Below are positions 52,260-64,000 of a stretch of DNA of 64,000 bases, piece by piece. The notes under the pieces are model-generated. The model was not told where the DNA came from. It saw nothing but the letters and a program-made list of their open reading frames with translations, and searched no databases. The position numbers and the translations under genes were made by a program. Every line of letters begins with the position of its first letter. Positions within the stretch are counted from its first letter, which is position 1. The stretch covers positions 19,531,955-19,595,954 of the forward strand of contig NC_089728.1 of the NCBI RefSeq assembly GCF_035083965.1, given 5' to 3'. The stretch comes from Branchiostoma lanceolatum (Eukaryota > Chordata > Leptocardii > Amphioxiformes > Branchiostomatidae).

Positions 52260-53320
52260 GATCATGTTTCATATCAGAACCATACTAGACTATGTGTGAA
52301 ATATTCCATTTATAGATACTTATAAACTTATGATAATTGATGCTGACGTGTCTTGGATTTCGCAGTGTTTGATAATAGTAGTGTTTGAGCGTTTTGTTGA
52401 AAATTGAACTTATTGAAGTCAACTTGACAAAAGTCAAGTTAACAAAATAATCGTACTGTGGTTTCGATCCCCCGACATCTGTGATGATCTCTTATTCTGA
52501 ATCACAATTTGATTGTGTAGTTACAATTTATTACTTCTGTCGCGTTCGGAACAGAATTTTAACTGGTGAATCTAAATGTTTCTCAAAGTAGTGTTTTGAA
52601 AAAAAGTTACAGTTCATTAGAAGAATTGTTTTTCATTCCAGGAAATGATTGAATAAAATCCTTAAAATTCTAATCGTAAGTGCTGACGTTTTTTGTGTTT
52701 GCTTGTAATCTTCACTTTGCTATTCTACGTGTGTGCAGATTATATAATTATTGCGACACAATTAACTACAAAAACAACCATAGACAGGATATTGCAACAA
52801 TAAAGTTACAAAACGTGATTTCACATGTGTGCCTATATCATAAAGCACTGCAGTCTGTACAACATACTACAACTGCTTGCGAAACAGCACCGATATTACT
52901 ATGCTACTGAATCTGATTGCAAACATGGTAGGCGTGGTTAGTCTTACTCATCTTACACAACTTTGTATACAGCAAAAATATTTCATGATCTTCAATTTTT
53001 ATTACAAGTTGCCGCAGATGAATTTTTTGGGAGGCTTTTGGCTGCACTGGATTATTCTGCAACTAACAACATTAAAAACAGATGTTATTTTGGAATCACG
53101 TTAAAAAACGGTATGATATTTATAGTACAGCTCTCACATGGTGCAATAACTAGATTTTCTTCCACACCCACATGCGCCCATAAACAAATTATGTCGATCT
53201 ATTCACCGACATAAGACATTCCGAAATCAGTTTTCCCTACGTATACGTGGTGAATCAAAATCAACTTTACAAAATGAAACCGTTCTTGAAGCTCGTATTT
53301 TTGCTCCAAGCAATAGACCT
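52260..53320. other. Intergenic, ZNFX1 to lysozyme 1
   Basis: Convergent 3' ends. A minus-strand AATAAA at 53003-52998 could serve lysozyme 1. Nothing else is recognised. Confidence 0.4.
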
Positions 53321-53321
53321 G

Positions 53322-54365
53322 TCAGAGTTCAGGGCCTCCTCTCAGACACTTCTTCACCTGTTCCCAATATGCGACAGTTTCCGCGCTCTTGAAGCCGTTT
53401 GGTCCTTCATGGTGGATGCGGGAAAAGTCTTGACATGTAGGATTGTGGCCCAGCCGGGACAGGACGGCGTACCGCTCCATGTAAGCATTCAAGGCCTGTC
53501 GACTGCACGTCCAGGACGCGGCGCACCTCTGATAGTCTGAAAATTGAGAGAACACCCGTCACATATGTTAATGTTATGACGTAATGTTATGATGTAATGG
53601 AGTCACGTGCTCAAGGTGGAGCCCATTCGCCATCTTGGTTATTGTTCTGTTATGAGAACTCCGTTCATCTGCACATATCTGATTCATATCTCCGTCTTGG
53701 ATCCTCACTCGTGTCCATAACTGAATATTTTTTTTTCTGATATCTGTATCTATATAGCCGGTATAACCGCCTTTTGGTGTATCACACCAGCGGGTATCAT
53801 AGTTTCAATTGGGCATTTCATAAAAGTGAACAACGTGAAAATACTTGACACTGAGCAAGATCATTCTGTGAGAGGAGTTAAGGGGGGCATATACCTCAGA
53901 GCACCTCGACATTTTATCAACCGGGACGGGGGTCGATACAGGCTACCAAGCACCTTTGACCTTTTGCTGACGTCACGTGACGTATTGGGTGAATGCACCC
54001 CAAAGAAATACCGAGGACTTGGTCAAAAATTCGTTCTAGCTTTTCTTGAGTTTTGAGTTTTAAAGCTTACTTCATGTTGCATATCCACACATTCGAGCCC
54101 TTATATTCAACTCATTATCATATCATATACCATTCATGAGTGGGACGTCTCCCCCTTGATGTGCGTCTAGCCAATGAGAATGTTTCAGCTGGAAGGGTCC
54201 ACATGACAGGGAGTGAATGTCCATGTGACAAATAGGATCTGGCATCCGGCAACCCGTCTCCACGTAACAGATGCAGTTCATACAGTCATCCGGTACATAC
54301 CCAGCATTCACCGAGGCCAGGCAACCAATCAGGGACGCGAACAGGATGATGGGAGTTTTCAACAT
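53322..54365 (-). CDS. i-type (destabilase-like) lysozyme 1
   Basis: Two exons, 54365-54131 and 53536-53322, join in phase 1 (donor GTATAT, acceptor TTCAG) to 149 residues. A signal peptide (MLKTPIILFASLIGCLASVNA) precedes the mature enzyme: CMNCICYVETGC, CHMDIHSLSCGPFQLKHSHW, RCAASWTCSRQALNAYMERY, RLGHNPTCQDFSRIHHEGPNG, YWEQVKKCL. The Glu in VETGC and Asp in HMDIHS align with the catalytic pair (E18, D30) of the clam enzyme, so muramidase activity is expected. The family is absent from vertebrates and acts in secreted defence or digestion. A second gene in the same orientation lies 6.4 kb upstream. Confidence 0.9.
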
Positions 54366-54829
54366 GGTTGGTCGGTTCTTTCTGGCAAGACCATGGAACA
54401 AAGAAGTAATTCTTGATTTCTTAATTAACAGTAACTTTTAGCTACTTTAACGGTCACTAGTACGGTAGTCAGTCGCTAAAATGTCATCATCGCAAACACT
54501 TCATTACTAACATCAGCGATAGTGCTTTTGTTCCCACCGTTAAAATCAAATTAAATTTCCAACCGCACTATTAGATAGATTTACAGTATTGCTCGTTAAC
54601 ATAAAAAAGAGACTGAAATAAAGAAAAGGGCCGAGGAATGGTAGCCTACATACAAGACCCCTCCGGCCGGGGAGGCCACATGAGCCGTATAGAGTTGGCA
54701 CCCGATCTCTTATTTCTATCGCACTGGGGATAATCATAGGCGGTAGGCCATCGAGTTTTTGTTAAAATCGGTATTACTTTGCCGTATATGTATAAACTCC
54801 GATGATCTGCTAAGTAACAAACAAACGGA

Positions 54830-55355
54830 AGAATTTCGGTGAATCGTAGACTAACGTACTGACTGTGTACTCGGCCTACTGAAAGATTCCCGAGAACTTA
54901 CTCAAACACGCACTGTGTAATCGATCCACTGAAAGATAATCGTACACTAACTGTAACAACCACAACGCCCGATCCACACTACCTGCGTACTTGATCCACT
55001 GAAAGATTCCCGAGAATCGTACACTAACTGTAACAACAACAACGCCCGATCCACACTACCCGTGTACTTGATCCACTGAAAGATTCCCGAGAATCGTACA
55101 CTAACTGTAACAACAACAACGCCCGATCCACACTACCCGTGTACTTGATCCACTGAAAGATTCCCGAGAATCGTACACTAACTGTAACAACCACAACGCC
55201 CGATCCACACTGTGTACTTGATCCACTGAAAGATTCCCGAGAATCGCACACTAACTGTAACAGCCACAACGCCCGATCCACACTGTGTACTTGATCCACT
55301 GAAAGATTCCCGAGAATCGCACACTAACTGTAACAGCCACAACGCCCGATCTGCC
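54830..55355. repeat. Minisatellite, about 72-77-bp unit, 6 copies
   Basis: Units contain 'gatccactgaaagattccc', 'acactaactgtaacaac' and 'caacgcccgatccacact'. The inner copies are nearly identical. It lies just upstream of lysozyme 1. Confidence 0.9.
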
Positions 55356-55359
55356 GTCT

Positions 55360-56170
55360 ATTCCAAAGAACCATACGAACGGATGCCGCGAAGTCACCCG
55401 AAGATTGCCGAGAGCCGAACGCTTTGGGTAGTGTTAAGAACAAGAATAGATAGGTAGGAAATGCAGTTTCAAAAGCCCTTATTTTCGGCGAAAAATCGCC
55501 ATGAAATTAAACACGTTGATGATACTTATAATCTAGGGGTTATTTACTAGCCATGTAGAATTCCTTAGGATACAATACTTAATTTTAAAGCAGATATGCG
55601 GCATTTTAAAAAGCCCGATTTCCGGGGGACAGCGTTACCAGCAGTGCGACAATGACATCATTGATAGCCAATCAGACGCAAGACCCAGATTTCCCGCCTC
55701 GTTCGAAAATGGAACCACTATTCGGCACGGCGAGGTCCAGAGATTTGTTACACTCTAACATGTGATTGGTACCGTCTGTGAAAAGAAAACTGAATACAGA
55801 GATGGCAAAGATAGTTGCCAATAAGTAGACGGAGTGTTGTTGATGTAAGCGATGGGTGTCGTTTGCTCGATTACGTCAGTCAGGCCGCATTCACCGAGTG
55901 CGTCGGGCCGCATATTTAGTGGGTAGTAGCCTCTTTCCCTAAGCAGCGCCGTCGAACGTGGTTCTAAGTCACCAAAATCGCTGTCCACATGAAGTGGTAA
56001 CGCTGTCCATGGGTAGCTTTTCCTACCCTGTCATTTTTATGGAGTTAGTGAGTAAGCTCCCTGGCAGTTTTAGTTCGAACAGCGGCTTCGCGAATGCATT
56101 CGCGCAAACTGCGAACCCTGTTCTACTCCCTTCGGCCTTTGCGCGAACATTCCCTCTGACAAGAACGACG
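55360..56170. other. Non-genic stretch with one unassigned frame
   Basis: A minus-strand frame at 55988-55755 (78 codons, ending ...YWQLSLPSLYSVFFSQ...) could be a first exon of a membrane protein, but it has no in-frame ATG at its start and no confirmed donor. I do not call a gene. Confidence 0.3.
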
Positions 56171-56174
56171 CAGC

Positions 56175-56530
56175 GGACCGAGTACTCAGTGCGTGTTTAT
56201 TATCTTATTTAGTAGACTGAGTACCCAGTGCGTGTTTATCATTTGATTTAGTACACTGAGTACCCAGTGCGTGTACTGTTTAGTGTATGATTCTGCGGAC
56301 CGACTACCCAGTGCGTGTTTAGTGTGTGATTCTGTGGACCAAGAACACAGTGCGTGTTTAGTGTGTGATTCTGCGGACCCACTACACAGTGCGTGTTTAG
56401 TGTATGATTCTGTGGACCAAGAACACAGTGCGTGTTTAGTGTATGATTCTGAGGACCGACTACACAGTGACACAGTGTGTGTTTATGATTTGATTTAGTA
56501 GACTGAGTACCCAGTGAGTATTTATCATTG
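56175..56530. repeat. Minisatellite, about 42-bp unit, about 8 copies
   Basis: Units are of the form 'cagtgcgtgtttagtgtatga' plus 'ttctgcggaccgactac'. Frames on both strands through it are repeat artefacts. Confidence 0.9.
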
Positions 56531-56817
56531 CACAAAGCAACAGCGATTTCAACAAAAACTCGATGGCCTATCGCCCATGGGATAATTAGGGGCCGTGTGC
56601 TAACTGTGATGGGGGGCAATTTGCTTCCCCGGCCGAAGGATTTGGAAACTGTAGCGAGGTGGTCTGGTACCATGGCTAAGGGACGCCTTAGTGGTTGTCA
56701 ACAATGTCACCACTAAAAGCGACACCTACCGGCGACCTATTGTTCAATGTCAGCGAAGTAATACCATATGTACGTCTGTATCACGCCTCAAAGCATCGCC
56801 CTTATTAGTTTCAAATA

Positions 56818-57615
56818 CAGTAGAATCCGCTTAACTGCACCACCCATTTGTCAGCGTTTTTGGTGCAATTATCCGGCTGGTGCAATTATGCGAAATGCCC
56901 AGCTGGACCGCGCCACCATGGGCGAGGGGGTGTATTGTTAGTCAGAAACACTAGCACAAGGACAACAGACGAAATTATTCAGTTATTAACTTTATTTATT
57001 GACCTTTTTGCTGAAAATAAAGAAATGATTACGAACCTGATTTAAAAGATTTTGCATTCTCTCATTTTTCCATACGATCTACCGCATTACAACACTCGTA
57101 ATGTTACAGGGGAGGCATTCTGAAACATCGTCATGCCACTCATGGTCACTCATGGAATAACAGTTTTTGTGTTACAGTACGTAGAGTGCAGTTGTCGATT
57201 GACGTAAATCATTTACCGCCATGAAACTAGGAATTGAAAGTAAAACGTGGTTACTGATTACGGGTGACCCACCCGGGACCTCCCATACGATTCCTATCAA
57301 CGTAACTGTCAATGGAGACCGCCTTCTTTTGTTACTCAAAACAGTTTTAAACATGTTGGCGGTATTGCGCCTTTACACTGGCAGGCATCGGCTCATTTGT
57401 ACCGCGTTTGCCGATTTTAGCGCACCTTTTCAGTTAACTTGTCGAGGATTTTTGAAAAAAATTGGTGCAGTTATCCGGCATTGGTGACCATGCGCGGTGC
57501 AGATATGCGGAGTCACTAACAATGCAGTGAATGGGAACCGGTTTTGGATATTGGGATTCGGTGCAGTTAAATGGAAGGTGCGTTTATCCGAGGTGCAATT
57601 AAGTGGCTTCGTCTG
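56818..57615. mobile_element. pogo/Tigger-like non-autonomous element
   Basis: The ends CAGTAGAATCCGCTTAACTG... and the complement of CAGACGAAGCCACTTAATTG... are inverted repeats flanked by TA (56816-56817 and 57616-57617). 'ggtgcaattatccgg'-type motifs recur inside. No transposase frame seen. Confidence 0.65.
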
Positions 57616-57619
57616 TACG

Positions 57620-59535
57620 TCATACACTCTTTAGTATTTGCCTACGTTTAGCAGTCGCGAGGACAAAGACGGATAACTTTTAGTCTAGATTCGTAGAGAA
57701 AACGGATTCTTTTACTCTCCTTGCAAGAAATAGACACCGTGTAAACATACACGGAAAGAAACATACAAATGCAACGTTACACCGAACCAATGCAAGGTTT
57801 AAGGCAGATGTAAAGTACTTCCCAAGAACCATGTCCACAAAATATGTTTCTATATGTTAGCATACCGGTACCGTCTAGAATACTAACAAATTTCCTGGTC
57901 AGTAGACATATATTTTCCCAGTTCTCCAGGGTTGGCCAGGATTTCGCCATACATTTTTTTCTCGCATTCCCGATCTAGTAATAGAGTAATAGCAACACGC
58001 CAACACTGAGTACTAGTCTCTACCAGACTAACTACTCCGTCAGGGTTTTATTTGTAGGCTCCGTTACGTGGGCGAAATGTGATCTTCACCGTGGACTGAC
58101 TCTACTGGATTATTCCCTTTTCTGCCGACTTCTACGATCCATACGCCCGTAGGAGGGCCTGGTGGGGGCTACTGAGTTAAGTGTCAACCTAAAATAAAAA
58201 TTGCAATCATACTAGTTACAAGTTAATGAATGTCAAAGTGATCGAACAAATTTTGAACACATTGACTGTGTAAATAAAGAAAAGAAAACCTTACCCTCTC
58301 TTATCTGAACGGCAACCGGAACAAGGAAGTGAAACTGCATTCCAACCAACTTCCTCTTTTTGCGCAATGTTACATGGGAAGTACGTTACGTCATTTCAGA
58401 CTTCCTGTAGTTTCTTTTTTCTTCGTTGAGTCACACTGTCTTAGAATGAATTATTGTACTTATCCAAAAAAAAAATAGCATAGCCTTGGAGTCGTGGAGC
58501 ACTCGAGCTCATTCGCATTCTTCAACGTATGCTTCAACATCCTATCCTAGCCTTTACCAGGCTCCACGGCAGGTCGCTAAAAATCGTAAAATAGACGAAT
58601 AACATGCAGGAGAAGTTAAGCCGCTATGGAAGTTACAGTTTGCGACCTCTAGTAGCTATATTCGACCCTCTCTCCGTAGCTGACTCCCTTAGCGTACTAT
58701 TCACTCCCTTTGGCCAATTTCTACTACTTTTTCAGCCATCCACAGGGCCTGCTAGCTGTGATTGTATGTCTTATGGTACGTGTAACATGAGAACCATATG
58801 GTTCTATTTAACGATACTATACCATAGCAACATTGTTGTTAGTCAGCAAGTCCGAGCATTTCATGTTACTAGTACATGCTACCTGAAATGAGCAAAAATA
58901 TTATTTTTTCCCCAACATATCAGCAAGCACGAAGGAAAAACAGGATGATCCTCAACTTCCTCTTAAAGTTGGCAAAAAATCATGAAGGTACACGTGACCA
59001 CGTCGCCTAGTACGTTTAGGCGGTCTAATCATATTTTCCTACCTATACCCTGAAAAGGTTATGGGGGAAATATAATGTTTGCCGGCGTGTTTTTCTTTCT
59101 TCATCTTCTTCATTCCCTTTCTTCTTCTGCCAAAAAACCAAGTAGATATAGGGTGGTAGCTCAATTGATAGTATTATAGTTTTTCCCTGCCGTAGATGCT
59201 ATTGATGTCATATCGGAGGTGTGTGTAGCTTTTCGAAAGGAAAATAAAACGGAATGTATGTTCTGCTAATGTGGACCTTATTTGCATGATTTATGCATAA
59301 ACTTGTTGGCAAAAAATCACGACCATGGAGATACATGTGACCCAGTCGCCTAGTACGTTTAGGCTGTTTTCTTCTCTTTTTATTTAAATTATTTTTAGAT
59401 TGAATCAGTATATCATCACATTTACAGACACAAATGTAAACCCAATGATGGAACGGTATTAATTTCACAACATGATTTATTGCACAAAGCTGAGATTACT
59501 TCCAAACATGTTCAATGCATGACTTTCAAAATTTC
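57620..59535. other. Non-genic, dispersed repeats
   Basis: It contains a second copy of the 'gactaactac...gagggcctggtggg' repeat (58015-58175). Two copies of 'gtcgcctagtacgtttaggc' also occur (near 59003 and 59345). No gene recognised. Confidence 0.45.
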
Positions 59536-59539
59536 TTTA

Positions 59540-59960
59540 AACGGTAACAGCGCATGTGATACAAAATGTCTAGATTCGTGATCCGGATAACAGCGCTGGT
59601 GATACAAAATATCTAGATTCTATGATCCGGATAACAGCGGTGATGATATAAAATCTCTAGATTCGTGATCCGGATAACAGAATCGTCATCCGGATAACAG
59701 CGCTGGTAATTAAAAATGTCTAGATTCGTGATCCGGAAAACATCGCCGGTGATACAAAATGTCTAGATTCGTGATCCGGATAACAGCGCTGGTAATTCAA
59801 AATGTCTAGATTCGTGATCCGGATAACATCGCCGGTGATACAAAATGTCTAGATTCGTGATCCGGATAACAGCGGTGGTGATATAAAATGTCTAGATTCG
59901 TGATCCGGATAACGTAACAGCACTGGTCATACAAAATGTCTAGATTCGTGATCCGAAACC
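59540..59960. repeat. Minisatellite, about 43-bp unit, about 9 copies
   Basis: Unit phrases 'tctagattcgtgatccggat', 'aacagcgctggtgata' and 'caaaatg'. It starts about 90 bp past the end of lysozyme 2. Confidence 0.92.
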
Positions 59961-60049
59961 AAACAGAGAAACGTGGTTAGTCTTTAAATTGTCGGCTCGA
60001 AAATCTAATAGTATGCTAAATCAAGCAGAAAGGTTAGTGTTACAACGCC

Positions 60050-60055
60050 TTTATT
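60050..60055 (-). terminator. Poly(A) signal, lysozyme 2
   Basis: AATAAAGG on the minus strand shortly after the proposed third exon. It supports that exon being terminal. Confidence 0.5.
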
Positions 60056-60123
60056 TATGCGTAGTGAACTTTGTTCTTGGCTGGATGCCATGGCTTTGGG
60101 TTTTGGCACGAGCTTGCATGCTA

Positions 60124-61972
60124 TCAGCCCAGCTTGGTATGGTTCTTGGCCAGTTGCCCCAGATCAACCTGTAAAAAACAACATGAGAGGTTTCAATTTT
60201 AGGATTCAAAGAGTAAACAATAAACAATAAAAACAAAGAACAAGCTACCCGTCAGTGTTTCCTTTGTTAGCTTTCATTGTTATACATATGTTACATGTAT
60301 TAGTAAGCAATTATAGGTTTGCTTAATATTGTTATTCAATTGTAACTTGTTAGATGAAATTGTATTCTATTTTTGAGCATGATGTAAAGGACTCCAAGGC
60401 GATTAGTATACACATGTTCTTTAAACAAACAAACAAACAAACAAACGATTCTCATGATTTTTGGTTGATCAAAAGAAACATCCCCTTCCATTCTTCCTAC
60501 ATTGAACTCACCTCTCTAGAATGGGACCTGCCTTCAAAGCTTGCTAAAGCCCCCTCTCACTAGACCCGCAACACGCTGGCGACATCGCTGCGGCTGATCC
60601 AATTGACAAAGCACTCAACGAATTTCATCGACAAAAAAAATATATATATATTTGTAAGATTTGTGTGTTTTGCTGTCTTTGCTGGTACGTTTTTAATGAG
60701 ATTTCAGTATAAAGTCAAGGGTAACACAAATCCACTTCAGGACGCAGCGACGCCGCCAACGTGCCGAGGGTCCAGTGAGAGGGGGGGGCTTAAACAACCC
60801 ACCTTGTTCAGTTCGGGACCACCAGTCAGACACTTCTTCACCAGTGCCCAATAGCCGAGAGTTGCAGGACTCTTGAAGCCGTTGGGTCCGCCGTTATGGA
60901 TGCGGGAAAAGTCCTCACACGTAGGGCTGTGACCCAGGCGGGACAGGACGGCGTACCGCTCCATGTAACCGTTCACGGCCTGCTCGCTGCACGTCCAAGA
61001 TGCGGCGCATGTTTGCCAGTCTGCAAATTGAGAGAACAGCAGTCATTAAAATGTGTAGAACAGAATCTGATGTACGTTTGGGACCGCATAGTGATGCCAT
61101 CCGGTCCCCTGTGATTGTTCATATGTAAATACTTTGCGTTTGGGAGTGCATTTCATTATTATGTATAAGCAGCGACAACTGTGCTGCATTACTATGTGAA
61201 TCAGTCAGAATTGCCTTGAAGAAGGTGACAGATGGTGACCGAAACGTCGGTGGAATAAATCTCTTTGTTGTGTAAAAAAAGTCTTTCTATTCAGAATCTG
61301 ATGTGTTTTTCTGATATAGTAGGCTATTTGCCTAGGTACCTAGATAGACCATGTAAAAGATATACTGAACACTGATTTCTTTGTGACAGGAGTGAAAGAG
61401 GTCATTTAGCCATGCTTAAAGTCATTTTCCCTACACATAAGTCATGCTTAAAGTCATGTGACCTTCGCATAAGCCTGTAAGATTATATATCATATAAGAT
61501 ATCATATCATATCATACTTTAAATGCATCGAAGTTCGCGTGGTTTTAATCTAGCGGTAGGAAGAAAATGGAGCGGTGGTTTTAAGTTTGCATTTGAGACA
61601 ATAGTAGGCAGGGGGTAGAAGGGCAAAAAATTGTCGCGGTGGTTTTAAGAAAGCGGTGAAGAGCTTACCGCGAAAACCGCGAACATTAAACCACCGCGAA
61701 CATTTCTGCATTTACAGTATGCTACCATATCGTATCATACCATTCATGAGTGGACCTCCCTTGAGACGTGCGTCTAGCCAATAGTTCCTCTTCATCTGGA
61801 AGGGCCCACAGGACAGCGAGCCGACGTCCATGTGACAGAGGGGGTCCGGCATATGGCATCCCGTCTCCACAACACAGATACAGTGCATACAGTCATCTGG
61901 AACGTACCCAGCATTCACTGCGGCCAGGCAGCCAAGGAGGGCCGCGAACAGGGTGATGGGAGCATTCGTCAT
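60124..61972 (-). CDS. i-type (destabilase-like) lysozyme 2
   Basis: Exon 1 is 61972-61741: signal peptide MTNAPITLFAALLGCLAAVNA, then CMHCICVVETGC and CHMDVGSLSCGPFQMKRNYW. Exon 2 starts at 61020: WQTCAASWTCSEQAVNGYM, LGHSPTCEDFSRIHNGGPNG, YWALVKKCLTGG. The catalytic Glu (VETGC) and Asp (HMDVGS) are present. I prefer a third exon: donor AAG/GTGGGT at 60803 to acceptor TTTTTTACAG/GTTGAT, exon 60168-60124, ending VDLGQLAKNHTKLG (164 residues in total). A poly(A) signal AATAAA (60055-60050) lies 70 nt beyond. Without that splice, exon 2 reads to 60737 and gives 171 residues. Paralog of lysozyme 1 with the same exon 1/2 phase. Confidence 0.88.
61060..61285 (+). mobile_element. Possible Penelope-like element end
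   Basis: 'TTGAAGAAGG...GACCGAAACGTCGG' followed by AATAAA resembles the hammerhead-motif-bearing termini of Penelope-like retroelements, with a mutated CTGATGA core. It lies in lysozyme 2 intron 1. Confidence 0.35.
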
Positions 61973-62111
61973 GGTTGGCTTCGTCTTTCTGGCAAGACAC
62001 AGACAAAACATTTATTAGAATATTATACCTAGGGGAAGGAGGTTTACCTCCGACTGGGGTACTGATTTTTGTTGTTCTGTGTTTTCGCACATACATGTAT
62101 TACTTAATTAA

Positions 62112-62431
62112 AGGCAACCAAATCAATATTAGGGCCAAAAAATATAAATAAATAATGCTGAAATCTTTATGGTAGTGACATTTACTAACACTTTCTAGCA
62201 CATCTGCGTAGTAACTTCATACTTTGAGCATTTCAAGACCGCGCAAAAACATGCCATGCGATGATCCCCTTTTCAGTGAGTTCTCACATCACAGCGACGT
62301 CGTATTTTTGCATGATGGCCGTCGCTATACATTGTGATAGTGTCGTTTGAACTAATCATGTATAGAAATGACTAAATGAATAGACTTTCCAAATTCAAAA
62401 TTTCCGGGCCCTAAAATTGCTTGGGTTTCCT
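62112..62431. mobile_element. TTAA-type MITE, copy 2
   Basis: The termini AGGCAACCAAATCAATATTA and TAAAATTGCTTGGGTTTCCT are inverted, between TTAA at 62108-62111 and 62432-62435. Confidence 0.8.
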
Positions 62432-62704
62432 TTAAGGACCTTATGATGGATTTTTTAAGATTTTGGTATGTTGGTACATATTGAGGTCCCTTAGGAAATG
62501 GCGATTTGGGGCCTCCTATCAGTATCATCAAGTACTGCTGCATCACTGTCCGTCACCCTCTTCCCGAAAGTAATGTGTTACAGTCCATGGACACTGGTGG
62601 GCCGAACGCCAGACGAATACATTTTATATTGACCCCTTATATGAGAGATAACTGGAGGGGGTGTCACTAACATATACATGACGGCTATGGTATTAAGGCA
62701 TTAA

Positions 62705-63023
62705 AGGCAACCAAAGCAATATTAGGGCAAAGAAATGGAAATGAAAAAGTGCTGAAATCCTTACGGTAGTGACAATATTGTTTAGCACATTTGCGTAATA
62801 ACTTCATACTTGTAGGATTTCAAAACCTTTGTTTCACGAGCCTACAAAAACTCCGGCCACGATTTTCAGCGAGTTCTCACATCACAACGACAGCGTATTT
62901 TTGCATCATGGACGTTGCTATACATTGTGATAATGTTGTTTTAACTAATCATGTATAGAAATTGCTAACTAAATTGACTTTCAAAATCCGATTTTTCGGA
63001 CCCTAATATTACTCTTGTTTCCT
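62705..63023. mobile_element. TTAA-type MITE, copy 3
   Basis: Same termini as copy 2, between TTAA at 62701-62704 and 63024-63027, in the same orientation. The interiors are about the same length (319-320 bp). Confidence 0.8.
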
Positions 63024-63079
63024 TTAACAAAACTTTACATATTTCACGGAGGTATAAGACCTTTGATTTTGAGTTGGTC

Positions 63080-63400
63080 CCTGATTAAGAGGAAATCAAA
63101 GGAAGAAAAGGGGAACAAAAACTGCCAAATGAACAAAAGGGGAACGAAAACCAGCAGCGTCATCACTTCCTTAAAAGGGACCCCTATCGGCGATCTACGG
63201 CTCGATGTCAGCGAAACAATGGTCTGTGATTAGAGGAACTCAAACGAAGAAACGGGGAACAGAAACCACCAAATAATTTAGAAAAGGGGAACAGAAACTA
63301 GCAACATCACCACTAGTACTTCCTTAAAAGCGACCCCTACCGGCGATCTACGGCTCAATGGCAGTGAAACAATGCCATATGTAAGCTACCTCACCTCAAA
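63080..63400. repeat. Short tandem 'ccggcgatctacggctc' duplication
   Basis: Two units ('ccttaaaa.ggacccctaycggcgatctacggctc...', at about 63170 and 63320) also resemble 56710-56770 beside the pogo-like element. Confidence 0.55.
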
Positions 63401-63464
63401 GCAGAATTGATCGGAGTGCGCCAGACATCATTCAGTAAGTATCTACATTTAGCAATAGCCAGGA

Positions 63465-63782
63465 TAAAGATCCATAATAAAACGCCACTGCAGTTCCAGA
63501 GCAAGCTGCTAAAGGGCCCAAACCTACACCTCCTCTTCCTTACATCACAAGCTACCTGCCACCAAAAAATCAAAACCATAGCACGTCCAGGTCAAAATAT
63601 TTTAAAAAGGAGAAGTTTTGCTGCAGAGCTTTGACTTCTCAACACCTACCCACATACCAAATATCACTTTAATCCATCCAGAGGTTCTTGAGTTACGCTG
63701 ACTACAAACATCCGGAAATACAAACACGCAGACAGACAGACACACCCAAACAAAATCTCCATTTTTCATGGAGATAATAATA
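63465..63782 (+). repeat. Dispersed repeat family, copy 4
   Basis: It shares 'cgccactgcagttcca', 'gagttacgctgactac' and the gacagacagacaca end with copies at 16.3 and 24.5-25.5 kb. Confidence 0.7.
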
Positions 63783-64000
63783 GATTAACTTCGGTAAAAA
63801 AAAAATACGGATCCGCCGTGCGGTGGTTTCGAAATGGTCTTTGCTGTCCATTGCAAGAACTAGCAACCGTTTACACGGATAGGAAACATGTGCAACTAAA
63901 CAGAGCCTGCTAAACAAGGCTTTAGGAAGAGCTCTATTATTCCATCAAACGTTGTACACAAAACACGTCCCTACACAATAACCCAAGGTCGAGTTGATGA

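Noticed and set aside
56186-56673. Repetitive frames rich in TKHALCSWS or LNTHCVLGPQNH
   Set aside because: Produced by the 42-bp minisatellite; both frames through the same repeat are open and neither has splice or homology support.
59540-59960. CRISPR-like regular repeats
   Set aside because: Units are contiguous with no unique spacers, and the genome is eukaryotic; this is a minisatellite.

Overview
This is animal (eukaryotic) nuclear DNA: genes are split by GT-AG introns, transposons are dense, and minisatellites and homopolymers are frequent. The gene set is a full-length ZNFX1 helicase, CTHRC1-like collagens, invertebrate-type lysozymes, a transmembrane leucine-rich-repeat protein and a vertebrate-style tyrosinase exon. 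This points to an invertebrate deuterostome, most likely a lancelet (Branchiostoma). The species is an inference. All exon models were built by eye from splice sites, phase and homology recalled from memory; no search or alignment was run.

Layout. (1) 1-3.9 kb, minus strand: the 5' part of a ZNFX1 paralog (UTR exon plus four coding exons) running off the left edge. (2) 7.6-9.9 kb, minus: a single-exon LRR transmembrane protein broken by two one-base frameshifts. (3) 10-14.6 kb: duplicated non-coding DNA, minisatellites, a reverse-transcriptase fragment and a lone tyrosinase exon (plus strand). (4) 15.5-33.2 kb, minus: three tandem CTHRC1-like genes. Copy C is intact, copy B lacks a clear ATG, and copy A has lost its signal-peptide and collagen exons. 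(5) 33.7-52.3 kb, plus: a complete ZNFX1 gene of 11 exons (10 coding, 1890 aa). Its second intron holds a three-level nested transposon: a hAT-like element containing a Tx1/L1-like LINE containing a CR1-like LINE. (6) 53.3-62.0 kb, minus: two i-type lysozyme genes separated by minisatellites and a pogo-like element. (7) 62-64 kb: MITEs and dispersed repeats.

How the genes relate. The two ZNFX1 genes face opposite ways. The four coding exons visible in both have identical lengths (119, 109, 130 and 188 nt), and the core promoters are related; a third promoter relic lies between the CTHRC1-like copies at 27.6 kb. This suggests repeated local segmental duplication and inversion carrying ZNFX1 promoters and CTHRC1-like genes together. 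ZNFX1 (a cytosolic RNA-sensing helicase in mammals), lysozymes and an LRR receptor give the window an innate-immunity flavour, but co-regulation is only a hypothesis.
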